Shown: in pieces, positions 1-7,522 of the stretch
Position numbering within the stretch: the first letter of the stretch is position 1
Layout: each line of letters starts with the position of its first letter
From: DATFGK01 sp046712825
GTDB lineage: Bacteria; Actinomycetota; AC-67
Reading direction: 5' to 3'
Assembly: GCA_046712825.1 (NCBI GenBank)
Contig: JBKKCR010000220.1
Span: 1-23,955 of the forward strand
Length of the DNA: 23,955 bases
The notes under the pieces: generated by a model
Databases searched by the model: none
Told to the model about the DNA's origin: nothing
Seen by the model: only the letters and a program-made list of their open reading frames with translations
Position numbers and translations under genes: made by a program

Positions 1-547
1 AGAGACCGGCGATCGGAGCCTCCCGGGCGGCGGGTGCAAGCCGACGAAGGGCGAGGCGGTGTCGCTCCTCGACCGACGGCTTGTCGAGCAGCGCGTGCAG
101 GAGGAGAGCCCAGAACTCGTCGGCGGGGGCGAGCCGCGAGAGGCCTCCTTCATGCCGCCGGCGCTCCAAAGCCCCGGCGAGGGCGGGAACCCGCACGCGG
201 GCAGTCGGCCCAAATCGCAGCTCGTCGACAAGATCGAGCTTGATACGGCCAGCGTCGCTCACCCGCAAGAAGAATCGGTGCGGTTCGTAGCCCCACGAGC
301 GGTGCTCGATGAATCCGACCTTCTCGAGCGCGCGGGCCGCGCGGTCGATATCACCGCGCGCGATCAGCAGATCAATGTCGCCGTCTTGATCGGCAAGCTC
401 ATCCGCGCCGCGCAACAGACACCACGCGATGCCGGCGGTCTCGAGTGAATCGAACGCATCTCTCAAGAACGAAGGGACGGGGGCAGGGACGACCGACTCG
501 TCGGGGGCTCGGCGAGTCGCTCCGGCCGGTCCTGCGCTAGCCGACAC
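1..547 (-). CDS. Nucleotidyltransferase-like protein, 3' end outside window
   Basis: The visible 182 residues contain an acidic DGDIDLLI motif (residues 55-62) that fits the G-D-x-D-L/I active-site strand of nucleotidyltransferase-fold proteins. A second acidic strand, KLDLVDEL, follows near residues 103-110 and could supply the third metal ligand. Sequence before the motif (LRGADELADQ) is also typical of uncharacterised NTases found in polysaccharide loci. The GTG start at 547 overlaps the end of surface protein A by 11 bases, which suggests translational coupling. No better start is visible, although a TTG near residue 28 is possible. The gene continues past position 1, so its C-terminus is unknown. 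Substrate cannot be inferred; a sugar- or nucleotide-modifying role is suggested only by the neighbourhood. Confidence 0.72.
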   Translation of the reverse strand, partial: MSASAGPAGATRRAPDESVVPAPVPSFLRDAFDSLETAGIAWCLLRGADELADQDGDIDLLIARGDIDRAARALEKVGFIEHRSWGYEPHRFFLRVSDAGRIKLDLVDELRFGPTARVRVPALAGALERRRHEGGLSRLAPADEFWALLLHALLDKPSVEERHRLALRRLAPAAREAPIAGL

Positions 548-2732
548 GGCGCCTCAGCGCGACCAGCTGGCCGATGTTCCATCCCCGGAGGGCGGAGAGG
601 GCCGTCTTGTTTCCGGTTGGACCGGCTGCCGCCTGAAGGACGTCGGCGGAAGCCGAGACGACGGGGTAGGTGCCGGCGTTGGAGAGCACGTCGAAGCGCT
701 CGCTCATCCCGCCCGGCGGGGTTACCGAGCTGCTGTTCGCTACGCCGAAGAATCCCAGCACCATCGCGCCGTCGTCCGTCGTCGTGATCGAAGGAGCGAC
801 GATCGACGTGGTCGAACTCGTCGTGCTGGTCAGCCCGTTGTGCGCCATCACCGGGGTTACGTTGTCGACCCCGGCGTAGGCCGAGATCCCACCCGCTGCG
901 GACTGCACGTTGGACAGCGTCCAGGTGAACCCGGCCGGCGGATTCGTCCCGGCTACACGGACGTAGACGCCCTGACGCATCACGTTCCCGCTGATGTCCA
1001 GCCGGACGAGCGTCCAGCCGGCCGGAGCGGTGATGGTCGGGTTGCCGCGCGCGTCCACGACGGCGACGAGAACGTCGTCCGACGCGATGTTCGCCGGCGC
1101 GGGGATGGTCAGCGATGTCGACGGAACGTTCGCCGCGCTCGATGCCGATCGGAAGGTGATCCCGGACGAGGGAGCGCTGATCGTGAGCGATGCAAGGGCG
1201 TTCGCCGACGCGCCGCCGTCGTCGGTCACCGAGTAAGTGAACGAGTCTGATCCGACGAAGCCCGGCGCGGGGATGTACGTCACGCTTGCCGTATCGACGT
1301 TGGGGCTGCCTGCCTGGCAGGCGGCGTCCGTTATCGACGACAACGAGCCGTGCGCCGGCCCGGAGACGATCGCGAATGTCAGCTGGCACGTCTCCGCGTC
1401 CGTTCCGCCCAGCCCGACGAGGACGGATTGATCCTGCGCCCCTGCGGCCGAGACCGCAGCCGCGGTCGGCGGCGCGTTGGTCGGAGCGCCACCGCCGATA
1501 CGGTTCCACCAGTAGTTCACCCCGTCCGAGGCCAGGATGACGATACCTGAGGCCTGATCACCATTCTGCTTCGACGTCGTGGCGTTGTTGATCTTCTGGC
1601 CGCTTGCGCCTTGGATGAGGATCGTTGCCTGTGACGGGAAGCCGATCGACTGGGTGGAAGAGACCTTGTACGAGATGCCGTTGGCGGTGTCGCCCTCACC
1701 GATGGTCATGAACACGTACACGAGCTGCTGGACTGGGTCGATGTAGAGCGACGTGATCGGCCGCGTGTTCGCCTCCGCCACCATAGCCACATGGTGGCGG
1801 CCCCACACGCCGGACTCGGAGCGGACCAGCAGGCGGATCCGTGTCTTCGTCGAGCCGGACTGTTCCGTCTTCACAGCCGCGTACACGCGACCGCCGGACG
1901 TCTTGAGGTTGATGTGGTCGTCGGCCTCATCGCTGCCGGTGAGCGCGACTTCAACGGTCCAGGTCGTCGTCGGCGCAGCGTCTCGGTGGACCGCGAAGTA
2001 GTCCGTTTCGGTGCTCTGGTTGGACCACATCACGCCGACGGCGGGGCCGGTCGCGTCGGTGAATGCGATGACCGCCGAGATGTCGTCGCCGCTGGTGCTG
2101 GTCGCCCCGGTCACCGGCACGACGAAGGGGGCGCTCCACGACGTGTCGGAGCCCTGCGAATGTGCGACGCGGATGCTCGAGCCCGACTCGTAGGTCACCC
2201 AGAGCCGCCCGGTCGAGTCACGGGCCAGCGTCAGCGTCTCCTCCCCGGCGCCGGGCAACGTAACGGGGAATCCCGAGTCGAGCTGATACGAGCTTCCGGT
2301 GTAGGTGAATCGCCTGAGCTTGTTGCCACCTAACCCACTCGACGCACGCGAAGCGACGTACAGGGTCCCTCCCACCGTGAGGACGTCCTCCTTCGACGCC
2401 GGGCGCGAGTCGATCACGACGCCGGTGTCGGTCCAGCTCGTCTGTCCAAGCCGCCAGATGGTGTGCGCGCCCGCGTTGGCCGGGCTCACCATGGACCCCC
2501 ACCACTGGTTGTCGTGGAACCACAGCTTGGATTCGGGCTTCTCGCCGGTGATCGCCCCGCCCGAGCTTTCCGCGTTGAACCCCGAGAACGAGTGGGCCTT
2601 GAAGCCGACCTGGGTGGCCGCGTCGGCCGGCACCGCCATGGACGTGGCCATCACGGCGACGAGCGAGATCAAGGCGAGCCGCCCTCTCGGACGGCGAGCC
2701 CTTCGTTGGATCCGGGTGTCCTCCTGCGGCAT
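537..2732 (-). CDS. Secreted surface protein A: propeller-like domain, one Ig-like repeat, C-terminal beta domain
   Basis: The protein has 731 residues. Residues 1-38 form a signal peptide: an Arg-rich n-region, hydrophobic LALISLVAVMA, and an ADA/A cleavage site. Residues 40-415 have recurring W/D/G-rich strands (for example ARDSTGRLWVTY and ASDGVNYWWNR) resembling a beta-propeller or sialidase-like fold. Residues 420-519 are one Ig/cadherin-like repeat with two cysteines (C449, C472), a likely disulfide. Residues 523-731 form a further beta-rich domain ending in GWNIGQLVALR. No LPXTG motif or membrane anchor is visible, so it is probably secreted or bound non-covalently. It is a paralogue of the protein at 21424-23877, alignable along its whole length apart from one extra repeat there. 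A shared upstream element precedes it at 2798-2858. There is no clear Shine-Dalgarno before the ATG. Ligand and function are unknown. Confidence 0.85.
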   Translation of the reverse strand: MPQEDTRIQRRARRPRGRLALISLVAVMATSMAVPADAATQVGFKAHSFSGFNAESSGGAITGEKPESKLWFHDNQWWGSMVSPANAGAHTIWRLGQTSWTDTGVVIDSRPASKEDVLTVGGTLYVASRASSGLGGNKLRRFTYTGSSYQLDSGFPVTLPGAGEETLTLARDSTGRLWVTYESGSSIRVAHSQGSDTSWSAPFVVPVTGATSTSGDDISAVIAFTDATGPAVGVMWSNQSTETDYFAVHRDAAPTTTWTVEVALTGSDEADDHINLKTSGGRVYAAVKTEQSGSTKTRIRLLVRSESGVWGRHHVAMVAEANTRPITSLYIDPVQQLVYVFMTIGEGDTANGISYKVSSTQSIGFPSQATILIQGASGQKINNATTSKQNGDQASGIVILASDGVNYWWNRIGGGAPTNAPPTAAAVSAAGAQDQSVLVGLGGTDAETCQLTFAIVSGPAHGSLSSITDAACQAGSPNVDTASVTYIPAPGFVGSDSFTYSVTDDGGASANALASLTISAPSSGITFRSASSAANVPSTSLTIPAPANIASDDVLVAVVDARGNPTITAPAGWTLVRLDISGNVMRQGVYVRVAGTNPPAGFTWTLSNVQSAAGGISAYAGVDNVTPVMAHNGLTSTTSSTTSIVAPSITTTDDGAMVLGFFGVANSSSVTPPGGMSERFDVLSNAGTYPVVSASADVLQAAAGPTGNKTALSALRGWNIGQLVALRRRVG
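1176..1475 (-). repeat. Ig/cadherin-like repeat in surface protein A
   Basis: Residues about 420-519 follow the same plan as the two repeats of the paralogue: an APHGSL-like turn (here GPAHGSL), a two-cysteine segment, a SVTYIPAPGFVGSDSFTYSV strand pair and a terminal SLTIS-like strand. This is the familiar VCBS/Big_17-like arrangement of bacterial surface proteins. Only one copy is present here. Confidence 0.7.
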
Positions 2733-2797
2733 GTTTTGAACGTGGCAGCGACGGGTCTGCCGTCCTTCGGAAGACGCCGGCGCCGTGACCTCCCCCG

Positions 2798-2858
2798 ACA
2801 GTAGTAGCCGGGGGGGTCCCGATGCTCGTTCCTGCAGGTGAACCGGGCTACGCTTTTT
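2798..2858 (-). promoter_or_regulatory. Candidate activator-type promoter of surface protein A
   Basis: Read on the minus strand, an A-rich run leads into GCGTAG (2853-2848), then five bases, then TTCACCTGCAGGA (2842-2830), then 26 bases, then TACTGT (2803-2798), a TANNNT -10 hexamer. The same words at the same spacings occur before the paralogue at 23888-23948. CCTGCAGG within the element is a perfect palindrome. No good -35 hexamer lies at the canonical distance, which fits an activator-dependent promoter. Predicted transcription start is near 2790, giving a leader of roughly 58 bases. Confidence 0.55.
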
Positions 2859-2880
2859 GGCCTACGGGGCTCACTCCAGC

Positions 2881-4065
2881 TCAGCAGGCCTTGAGCTTCA
2901 GGATGCGCATCTTGCTCCAGGGAAGGTCCGAGATGTTCGCGCCCTCGGGAACCCCGTACTTCGCCCAGGTCCCCGGGCGGTTGATGTCGGCCTCGCCGCG
3001 GATCGCGAGGGTGCCCCCGGTGTCGGAAACGTACGCTCCGTAAACCTGGAGCGTTCTGGCGATGACCTTCTTCCAGTGCGGCCAGGACTGAGCAGAGACG
3101 TTGAAGCCCGGGTCGAGCTGTATCCGGGCTCCCTCCGGGATCGCGCTCGCGCTGCTCTCCTCACCGTCGGTGTGGGTCGCCGGGCACGCGATGTAGTTGT
3201 CGCGTGTGAACGGCGACGTGATGGTGAGCGCGTGTGGGATCAGTTCGCCCTTGAAGTCCTCCGGCCGAGGGATGCCTCCGAAGGCCGCGAACCCGGCGGC
3301 GACGGCGCCGTTGCAGTGCTGACCGAGTCCGCAGATCGCTCCCCATCCGTACGCGTTGGTGACGTAACGAGACCCGGCGGTCCATTTATCCGTCGCAGCG
3401 TTGTACTCGGCGCGCCACATGTCGAGCTCTTTGGTGCCGTCGATCACCACAAGATGGTGATCGGATCCCGTCGTCGGCTTCGCGCCCGCCGGGATTCGGA
3501 ACGACACCGGCGTATCGCAGTCGAAGTGTGTGCAACCGATCGAGTAGGTCTTCGATCCCGATCCCGCCTTCACGATCGCGATGCCCCATCCGTCTGTGTT
3601 GGCGAAGTTCGCGTTGGACTTGAAGGCGGTCAGCGAAGCTTGAACGATCGCCGCGGAGTTGGCGTCGATCGCGGGAGATGAAGGGATCTTCGTGTTCCAG
3701 AACGAGTTCGAGGCGTAGAGCTTGCCGGTGCTCGGCGCGGGAGCCGACGGCGGTTTCGGAGCCGGTTTCGGCTTCGGCTTCGTCGCATGCGCAGCCGGTC
3801 CGCTCGAAGCGACGGCTTTCGCCTTTGCCTTCGCAGCCGGCGACGCCACCGGCAGCGCTGCAGCGACCGCATGCGTCGGCTTCGGGACCGTTTCGGCGAA
3901 CGAGATCGCTCCCCCGGCGATGCCGGTCTGCCGGGCTCCCGGATCCGGCGCTCCGCTTCCCAGGGCAACCACGAGGACCGCGAACGTGACGGACGAGGAA
4001 ACGAACCGACGGAGCCGGGCGCGGTGGGTTGTTGGGCCGTCGGGAATGATCGGTCGGACGCTCAT
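2881..4065 (-). CDS. Secreted protein of an unrecognised family (SFWN / IPEGA / ARTLQ motifs)
   Basis: The protein has 394 residues. A GGGGGAG ribosome-binding site six bases upstream supports the ATG at 4065 over an ATG at 4140 in the same frame. Residues 1-40 look like a signal or anchor segment (Arg-rich, then VTFAVLVVALGSGA). Residues 78-115 form a Lys/Ala/Pro linker (KPKPKPAPKPP) that could bind polyanions or cross the wall. The globular domain (116-394) has SNSFWN, CTHFDC, IPAGAKP, SDHHLVVID, RPEDFKGELIPHAL, IPEGARIQLDP and ARTLQVYG motifs and at least seven cysteines. The same motifs recur in the lipoprotein at 6398-7522, so this is a family present twice in the locus. His, Asp and Glu in conserved strings hint at an enzyme or sugar-binding protein, but I do not recognise the fold. 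Confidence 0.82.
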   Translation of the reverse strand: MSVRPIIPDGPTTHRARLRRFVSSSVTFAVLVVALGSGAPDPGARQTGIAGGAISFAETVPKPTHAVAAALPVASPAAKAKAKAVASSGPAAHATKPKPKPAPKPPSAPAPSTGKLYASNSFWNTKIPSSPAIDANSAAIVQASLTAFKSNANFANTDGWGIAIVKAGSGSKTYSIGCTHFDCDTPVSFRIPAGAKPTTGSDHHLVVIDGTKELDMWRAEYNAATDKWTAGSRYVTNAYGWGAICGLGQHCNGAVAAGFAAFGGIPRPEDFKGELIPHALTITSPFTRDNYIACPATHTDGEESSASAIPEGARIQLDPGFNVSAQSWPHWKKVIARTLQVYGAYVSDTGGTLAIRGEADINRPGTWAKYGVPEGANISDLPWSKMRILKLKAC

Positions 4066-4275
4066 CGCTCCCCCTTCAGCGGCCGAACGAGGACATCGTG
4101 GGGGATCCAGGGCATGTCGGACCCCCAGGCCGGACATCAACCGCTAAGCGACCTATCGGCCCCCGGTCCGACCCCCTTGAGTGGTCGCCCCGCCGCCGCG
4201 AAGGCGCGAAAGTCGTAGCCCATCTCGTCCCCGCGCAGGATTCCGGGCCGGGTGCCCCCCCGATACGCTTGTCCG
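4066..4275. other. Divergent intergenic region with hairpin and leaderless-type promoter
   Basis: This 210-base region separates the leftward secreted-protein gene from the rightward glycosyltransferase genes and should hold both promoters. An imperfect hairpin lies at about 4097-4125 (TGGGGG-A-TCC pairing with GGACCCCCA around a ten-base loop). At 4264-4269, TACGCT sits six bases before the GTG at 4276, the spacing expected for a -10 hexamer feeding a leaderless mRNA. No other recognisable element was seen. Confidence 0.4.
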
Positions 4276-5349
4276 GTGTCCCGTCCCGGCGACCCCACGG
4301 TTTCGATCGTCATCCCTGCGTTCAACGCAGCGCGGACGATCGGGCGCACGCTTGCTTCGATCGCCGCCCAACCGGACGCTCAGGATCGAGAGGTCATCGT
4401 CGTCGACGACGGCTCGACCGACGACACGGCGGCCGTAGCCGGATCATTCGACGGCATTCGCGTCCTTCGTCAGACCAACGCCGGGCCGGCGGTGGCTCGG
4501 AACGCCGGCGCGCAGGCGGCGCGCGGAAGGCTCCTGGTTTTCATCGATGCGGACTGCGAGGCTGCGCCGGGATGGCTCGCGCACATGCTCGCCCGATTCG
4601 CCGATCCGGAGGTGATCGCCGTCAAGGGCGCTTACCGGACACGCCAGCCGGAGCTCATCGCGCGCTTCGTCCAGATCGAGTACGAGGACAAGTACGACCG
4701 GCTTTCGCGGAGCCGGGACATCGACTTCATCGACACATACTCCGCTGCGTTCCGCCGCCTCGTGTTCCTCGGGCACGGTGGGTTCAGCGCTGAGTTTCCG
4801 ACGGCGTGCGCGGAGGACGTCGACCTGTCGTTCAGGATGTCGCGCGCCGGCGGACGCATGGTGTTCGAGCCCGAGGCCATCGTGTTCCACCTCCACCCGA
4901 ATCGCCTGTTTGCCTACGCGAGGAAGAAGTTCAAGTTCGCGTACTGGCGCTTGCTCGCCGTCAAACGCAATCCGGAGAAACTCGTTTCGGACTCGCACAC
5001 GCCACAGCTGATGAAGGCCCAAGCCGTCGTCGCGCCGACGGTTCCGATCCTGGCGGTGGCGGCGATCGTCGTGCCGGCACTGATTTGGCCGGCGATAGCC
5101 CTCGCAGCGCTGTTCGCGGTCTCCACCGTTCCGTTCACGATCAAGGCTCTGCCGAAAGATCGTGCGGTCGGCGCGGCGAGCCCGGCATTGCTCCTCGTCC
5201 GCGGCATGGCGCAAGGCATCGGGCTAGGGTTCGGCACGCTCCACGTGATCCGCCTCGCCGTCGCAGGCTCCCGGCGACGACCCGACGGCGTTCCGGTTGC
5301 CGCGACCACCGCGCCTCCGGCCGGGCCCGGCGGCGACGGCTCCATGTGA
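4276..5349 (+). CDS. Family 2 glycosyltransferase with C-terminal membrane segment
   Basis: The protein has 357 residues from the GTG at 4276. An earlier in-frame GTG at 4252 is possible, but the GT2 core starts at once (TVSIVIPAFNA) and TACGCT lies six bases upstream of 4276, fitting a leaderless mRNA. Residues 8-210 are a GT-A domain: VVDDGST (42-48) binds the nucleotide-sugar, DAD (91-93) is the metal-binding DXD-like motif, and AEDVDLSFRM (179-188) carries the ED acid typical of inverting GT2 enzymes. A hydrophobic stretch at 247-288 and another near 303-330 probably anchor it to the cytoplasmic membrane. The stop overlaps the start of the next gene by four bases, so the two transferases are co-translated. 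Donor and acceptor are unknown; the context says exopolysaccharide or surface glycan assembly. Confidence 0.9.
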   Translation: MSRPGDPTVSIVIPAFNAARTIGRTLASIAAQPDAQDREVIVVDDGSTDDTAAVAGSFDGIRVLRQTNAGPAVARNAGAQAARGRLLVFIDADCEAAPGWLAHMLARFADPEVIAVKGAYRTRQPELIARFVQIEYEDKYDRLSRSRDIDFIDTYSAAFRRLVFLGHGGFSAEFPTACAEDVDLSFRMSRAGGRMVFEPEAIVFHLHPNRLFAYARKKFKFAYWRLLAVKRNPEKLVSDSHTPQLMKAQAVVAPTVPILAVAAIVVPALIWPAIALAALFAVSTVPFTIKALPKDRAVGAASPALLLVRGMAQGIGLGFGTLHVIRLAVAGSRRRPDGVPVAATTAPPAGPGGDGSM

Positions 5350-6419
5350 GTCGCGTCCTCCTCGTCGGGAAGGGTCCGCCCGACCGCGGAGGCATCGCCG
5401 CTTTCCTCCAGATCTTGCTCGCGAGCGACCTCGGGAACACGCATGCGATCCGTCTCCTCAACCTCACCCGCGACGAGGTGCCGGAAGCCGGCCGCCTCAC
5501 CTCCGCGAACGTTCGGCGGACGTTGTCCGACATCGGGCGCGTCGCAAGCACGGCCGGAGGGGCCGACGTCGTACACATCCACACGGCACTCGTTCCGGCC
5601 GTTACGCTCGTCCGCGCGGGGATGCTGTGCCTCGCCGCCCGGATCCGCGGCTCGAAGGTCGCGCTCCACGTACACAGCGGCCTCGTCGAACTCTGGCTGA
5701 CGACTCGAGCGCGGCGCACGCTCGCCCGGGTGCTCCTGTCCCCCGCTCACCGCGTACTGACGATGTCGCATCCAACCCGCGACGCATTGGCCGAGGCGCT
5801 CGGCGAGCGAAGGATCTCCGTCGTCGACAACGGCGTCGACGTCGAGCGGTTCCATCCCGGGAACGCCGCGAACGCGCCGCCCCGGATCCTCTACGCCGGG
5901 CTGCTCACCCCGCGCAAAGGCGTCGTCGATCTGATGCGGGCGAGCGAGGAGCTCGATCGTCGCGGGCTCGCGCACGAGCTCGTCCTCGCGGGCGGCATGC
6001 CGGACGAGGGCCCGGACGACGAGGCTGCCGTCCGCGCGGCCGCGCCTTCCACCGCGCAGCTCCTCGGCGCGCAGCCGCACGATCGGATGCCGGCGTTGTA
6101 TCGAGATTCCGATCTCTTCTGCCTGCCGTCGTGGTTCGAAGCGATGCCGCTGTCGATCCTCGAGGCGATGGCCAGCGGCCTTCCGGTTGTGGCGACCGAC
6201 GTCGGCGACGTGCGGCGCATCGTGGAGCACGGCGTGACCGGTCTCGTCGTTCCGCCGAAACGGCCGGATCTGCTCGCCGGCGCGTTAGGTGAGCTGCTCG
6301 CCGATGGGGACCGGCGGCGGTCGATGGGAGAAGCCGGGAGGCGCGCCGTCGCCGACCGCTTCGCGACGGGGCGGATGATCGCCGAGATCGACGCGATCTA
6401 CAGGCAGTTGGTGCCGTGA
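5346..6419 (+). CDS. Family 4 glycosyltransferase
   Basis: The protein has 357 residues from the GTG at 5346, whose GTGA overlaps the stop of the GT2 gene. The same open frame extends far upstream but is only a shadow of GT2. The N-terminal Rossmann half opens with SRVLLVGKGPPDRGGIAAF, the glycine-rich acceptor-side loop of GT-B enzymes, and includes DVVHIHTA (74-81). The C-terminal half has ILYAGLLTPRKGV (181-193) and the EX7E element in FEAMPLSILEAMASGLPVVAT (E265, E273), diagnostic of retaining GT4 transferases that use nucleotide-sugars. There is no membrane segment, so it is probably cytosolic or peripheral. The 3' end overlaps the convergent lipoprotein gene by 22 bases. Sugar specificity is not predictable. 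Confidence 0.92.
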   Translation: MSRVLLVGKGPPDRGGIAAFLQILLASDLGNTHAIRLLNLTRDEVPEAGRLTSANVRRTLSDIGRVASTAGGADVVHIHTALVPAVTLVRAGMLCLAARIRGSKVALHVHSGLVELWLTTRARRTLARVLLSPAHRVLTMSHPTRDALAEALGERRISVVDNGVDVERFHPGNAANAPPRILYAGLLTPRKGVVDLMRASEELDRRGLAHELVLAGGMPDEGPDDEAAVRAAAPSTAQLLGAQPHDRMPALYRDSDLFCLPSWFEAMPLSILEAMASGLPVVATDVGDVRRIVEHGVTGLVVPPKRPDLLAGALGELLADGDRRRSMGEAGRRAVADRFATGRMIAEIDAIYRQLVP

Positions 6420-7522
6420 GCATGCGAGGCCGCCCACGCGACCACGCGGAACTGCTCGGATCGCAGAGCTTTCAGCGATTCGTTCTGGATGCCGAGCCGT
6501 TTCCAGGTGCCCGACCGGCCGGGCTCGGCGCCATCCTCGACCGAGACGTTCTCGACGTCGACCGTGAATGCGCCCGTGTCGTCGCGGATCACCATGCCGT
6601 AGATCTGGAGCGTCCGCGCGATGACGCGCGCGCCCGGCGTCAGATCCAGATCGTAGAGATCGAGTGCGGGGTCGAGTTGCAGGATCGCACCTTCCGGGAT
6701 CGCCCAACGACGGCCGTCGTCGGCGTCGGTCGTCTTCACGAGCGGCGAGATGTAGCAATCCGTACGGGGCGAGTCGTAGCCTCCGGAGAGCACGTGCGGG
6801 ATGACGCCCGTGCCGTCGCGCAGGGCCTGGCGCACCTCCTCGGGACGCACGATCGTTCCCAGCAGAGTCGTGCCCCCACCGACGGCCGTCCCGGGCTCGT
6901 TCGCTCCGTCGGTCCCGAGGCCGTTGAGATCCCATCGGATCCCACCCTCGGCCCCCCAGGCATCGTCCGCGGTCGAGTAGGTCGCGCGGAAGAACTCCCA
7001 TGCCGCCGATTTCAACGCGTCGTAGACGACGAAGTGACCGTCGTCGGAGGGATCCGGCAGGGCGCCGCTCGGCATGGGCACGTTGTAGAGAGCCCGGGTG
7101 TCCTCGCCGGTTACGGCCTGAACGCCGCAGGGGAACCTAGTGCAGCTCACGGTTCGCAGGCGGTCCGTCGTCCGCGCCACGTAGACGGGCGTTCCGAACT
7201 GACTGAAGAAGCGGCCGCGCTCGGGGGCGCCGGCGAGGCGCGGATACTTGCAGGGGCCGTCCGGGTCGGAGCCACATGCCGCTACGAGATCGTCGATCAT
7301 GCGGCGTGACTGCACATGCGCGCCCGCGTCCGCCGGTAGCGGCATGCGCAGCGGCGAATCGGCCGAGAACGGCTGGTATGCTGCGCGCCACGCCAGGGGC
7401 GTCTCCGGCTTCTTGCCGGACGAACAACCCGCGAGGAGCGTAGCGAACGCGATCACTGCGGCCCAACGAGGGGACGCGCGCGTGAAGCCCGGATGGATCG
7501 TATGAGCATCCTTTGCTATCAC
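6398..7522 (-). CDS. Putative lipoprotein of the same unrecognised family as the 2881-4065 protein
   Basis: The open frame is longer, but a lipobox LLAGC with C33 places the true N-terminus close to 7522. The GTG at 7522 gives a positively charged n-region and an AAVIAFATLL core. A second GTG at 7456 would leave only ten residues before the cysteine and no charge. The mature part has CTRFPC (127-132), DGHFVVYDA (161-169), RPEEVRQALRDGTGVIPHVL (226-245), IPEGAILQLDP (275-285) and ARTLQIYG (302-309). These match, in order, motifs of the other family member upstream of GT2. Total length is 374 residues. The start overlaps the divergent deacetylase gene. Probable location is the outer face of the cytoplasmic membrane. 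Function is unknown. Confidence 0.78.
   Translation of the reverse strand: MIAKDAHTIHPGFTRASPRWAAVIAFATLLAGCSSGKKPETPLAWRAAYQPFSADSPLRMPLPADAGAHVQSRRMIDDLVAACGSDPDGPCKYPRLAGAPERGRFFSQFGTPVYVARTTDRLRTVSCTRFPCGVQAVTGEDTRALYNVPMPSGALPDPSDDGHFVVYDALKSAAWEFFRATYSTADDAWGAEGGIRWDLNGLGTDGANEPGTAVGGGTTLLGTIVRPEEVRQALRDGTGVIPHVLSGGYDSPRTDCYISPLVKTTDADDGRRWAIPEGAILQLDPALDLYDLDLTPGARVIARTLQIYGMVIRDDTGAFTVDVENVSVEDGAEPGRSGTWKRLGIQNESLKALRSEQFRVVAWAASHAHGTNCL

Noticed and set aside
429..1250. Long plus-strand open frame opposite surface protein A
   Set aside because: Composition is Arg/Gly-rich without any motif, while the minus strand encodes a signal peptide and recognisable domains.
4806..5345. Long N-terminal extension of the GT4 open frame inside the GT2 gene
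   Set aside because: It is an Arg-rich shadow of GT2. The GT4 fold starts at the GTG at 5346, which overlaps the GT2 stop in the usual coupled way.
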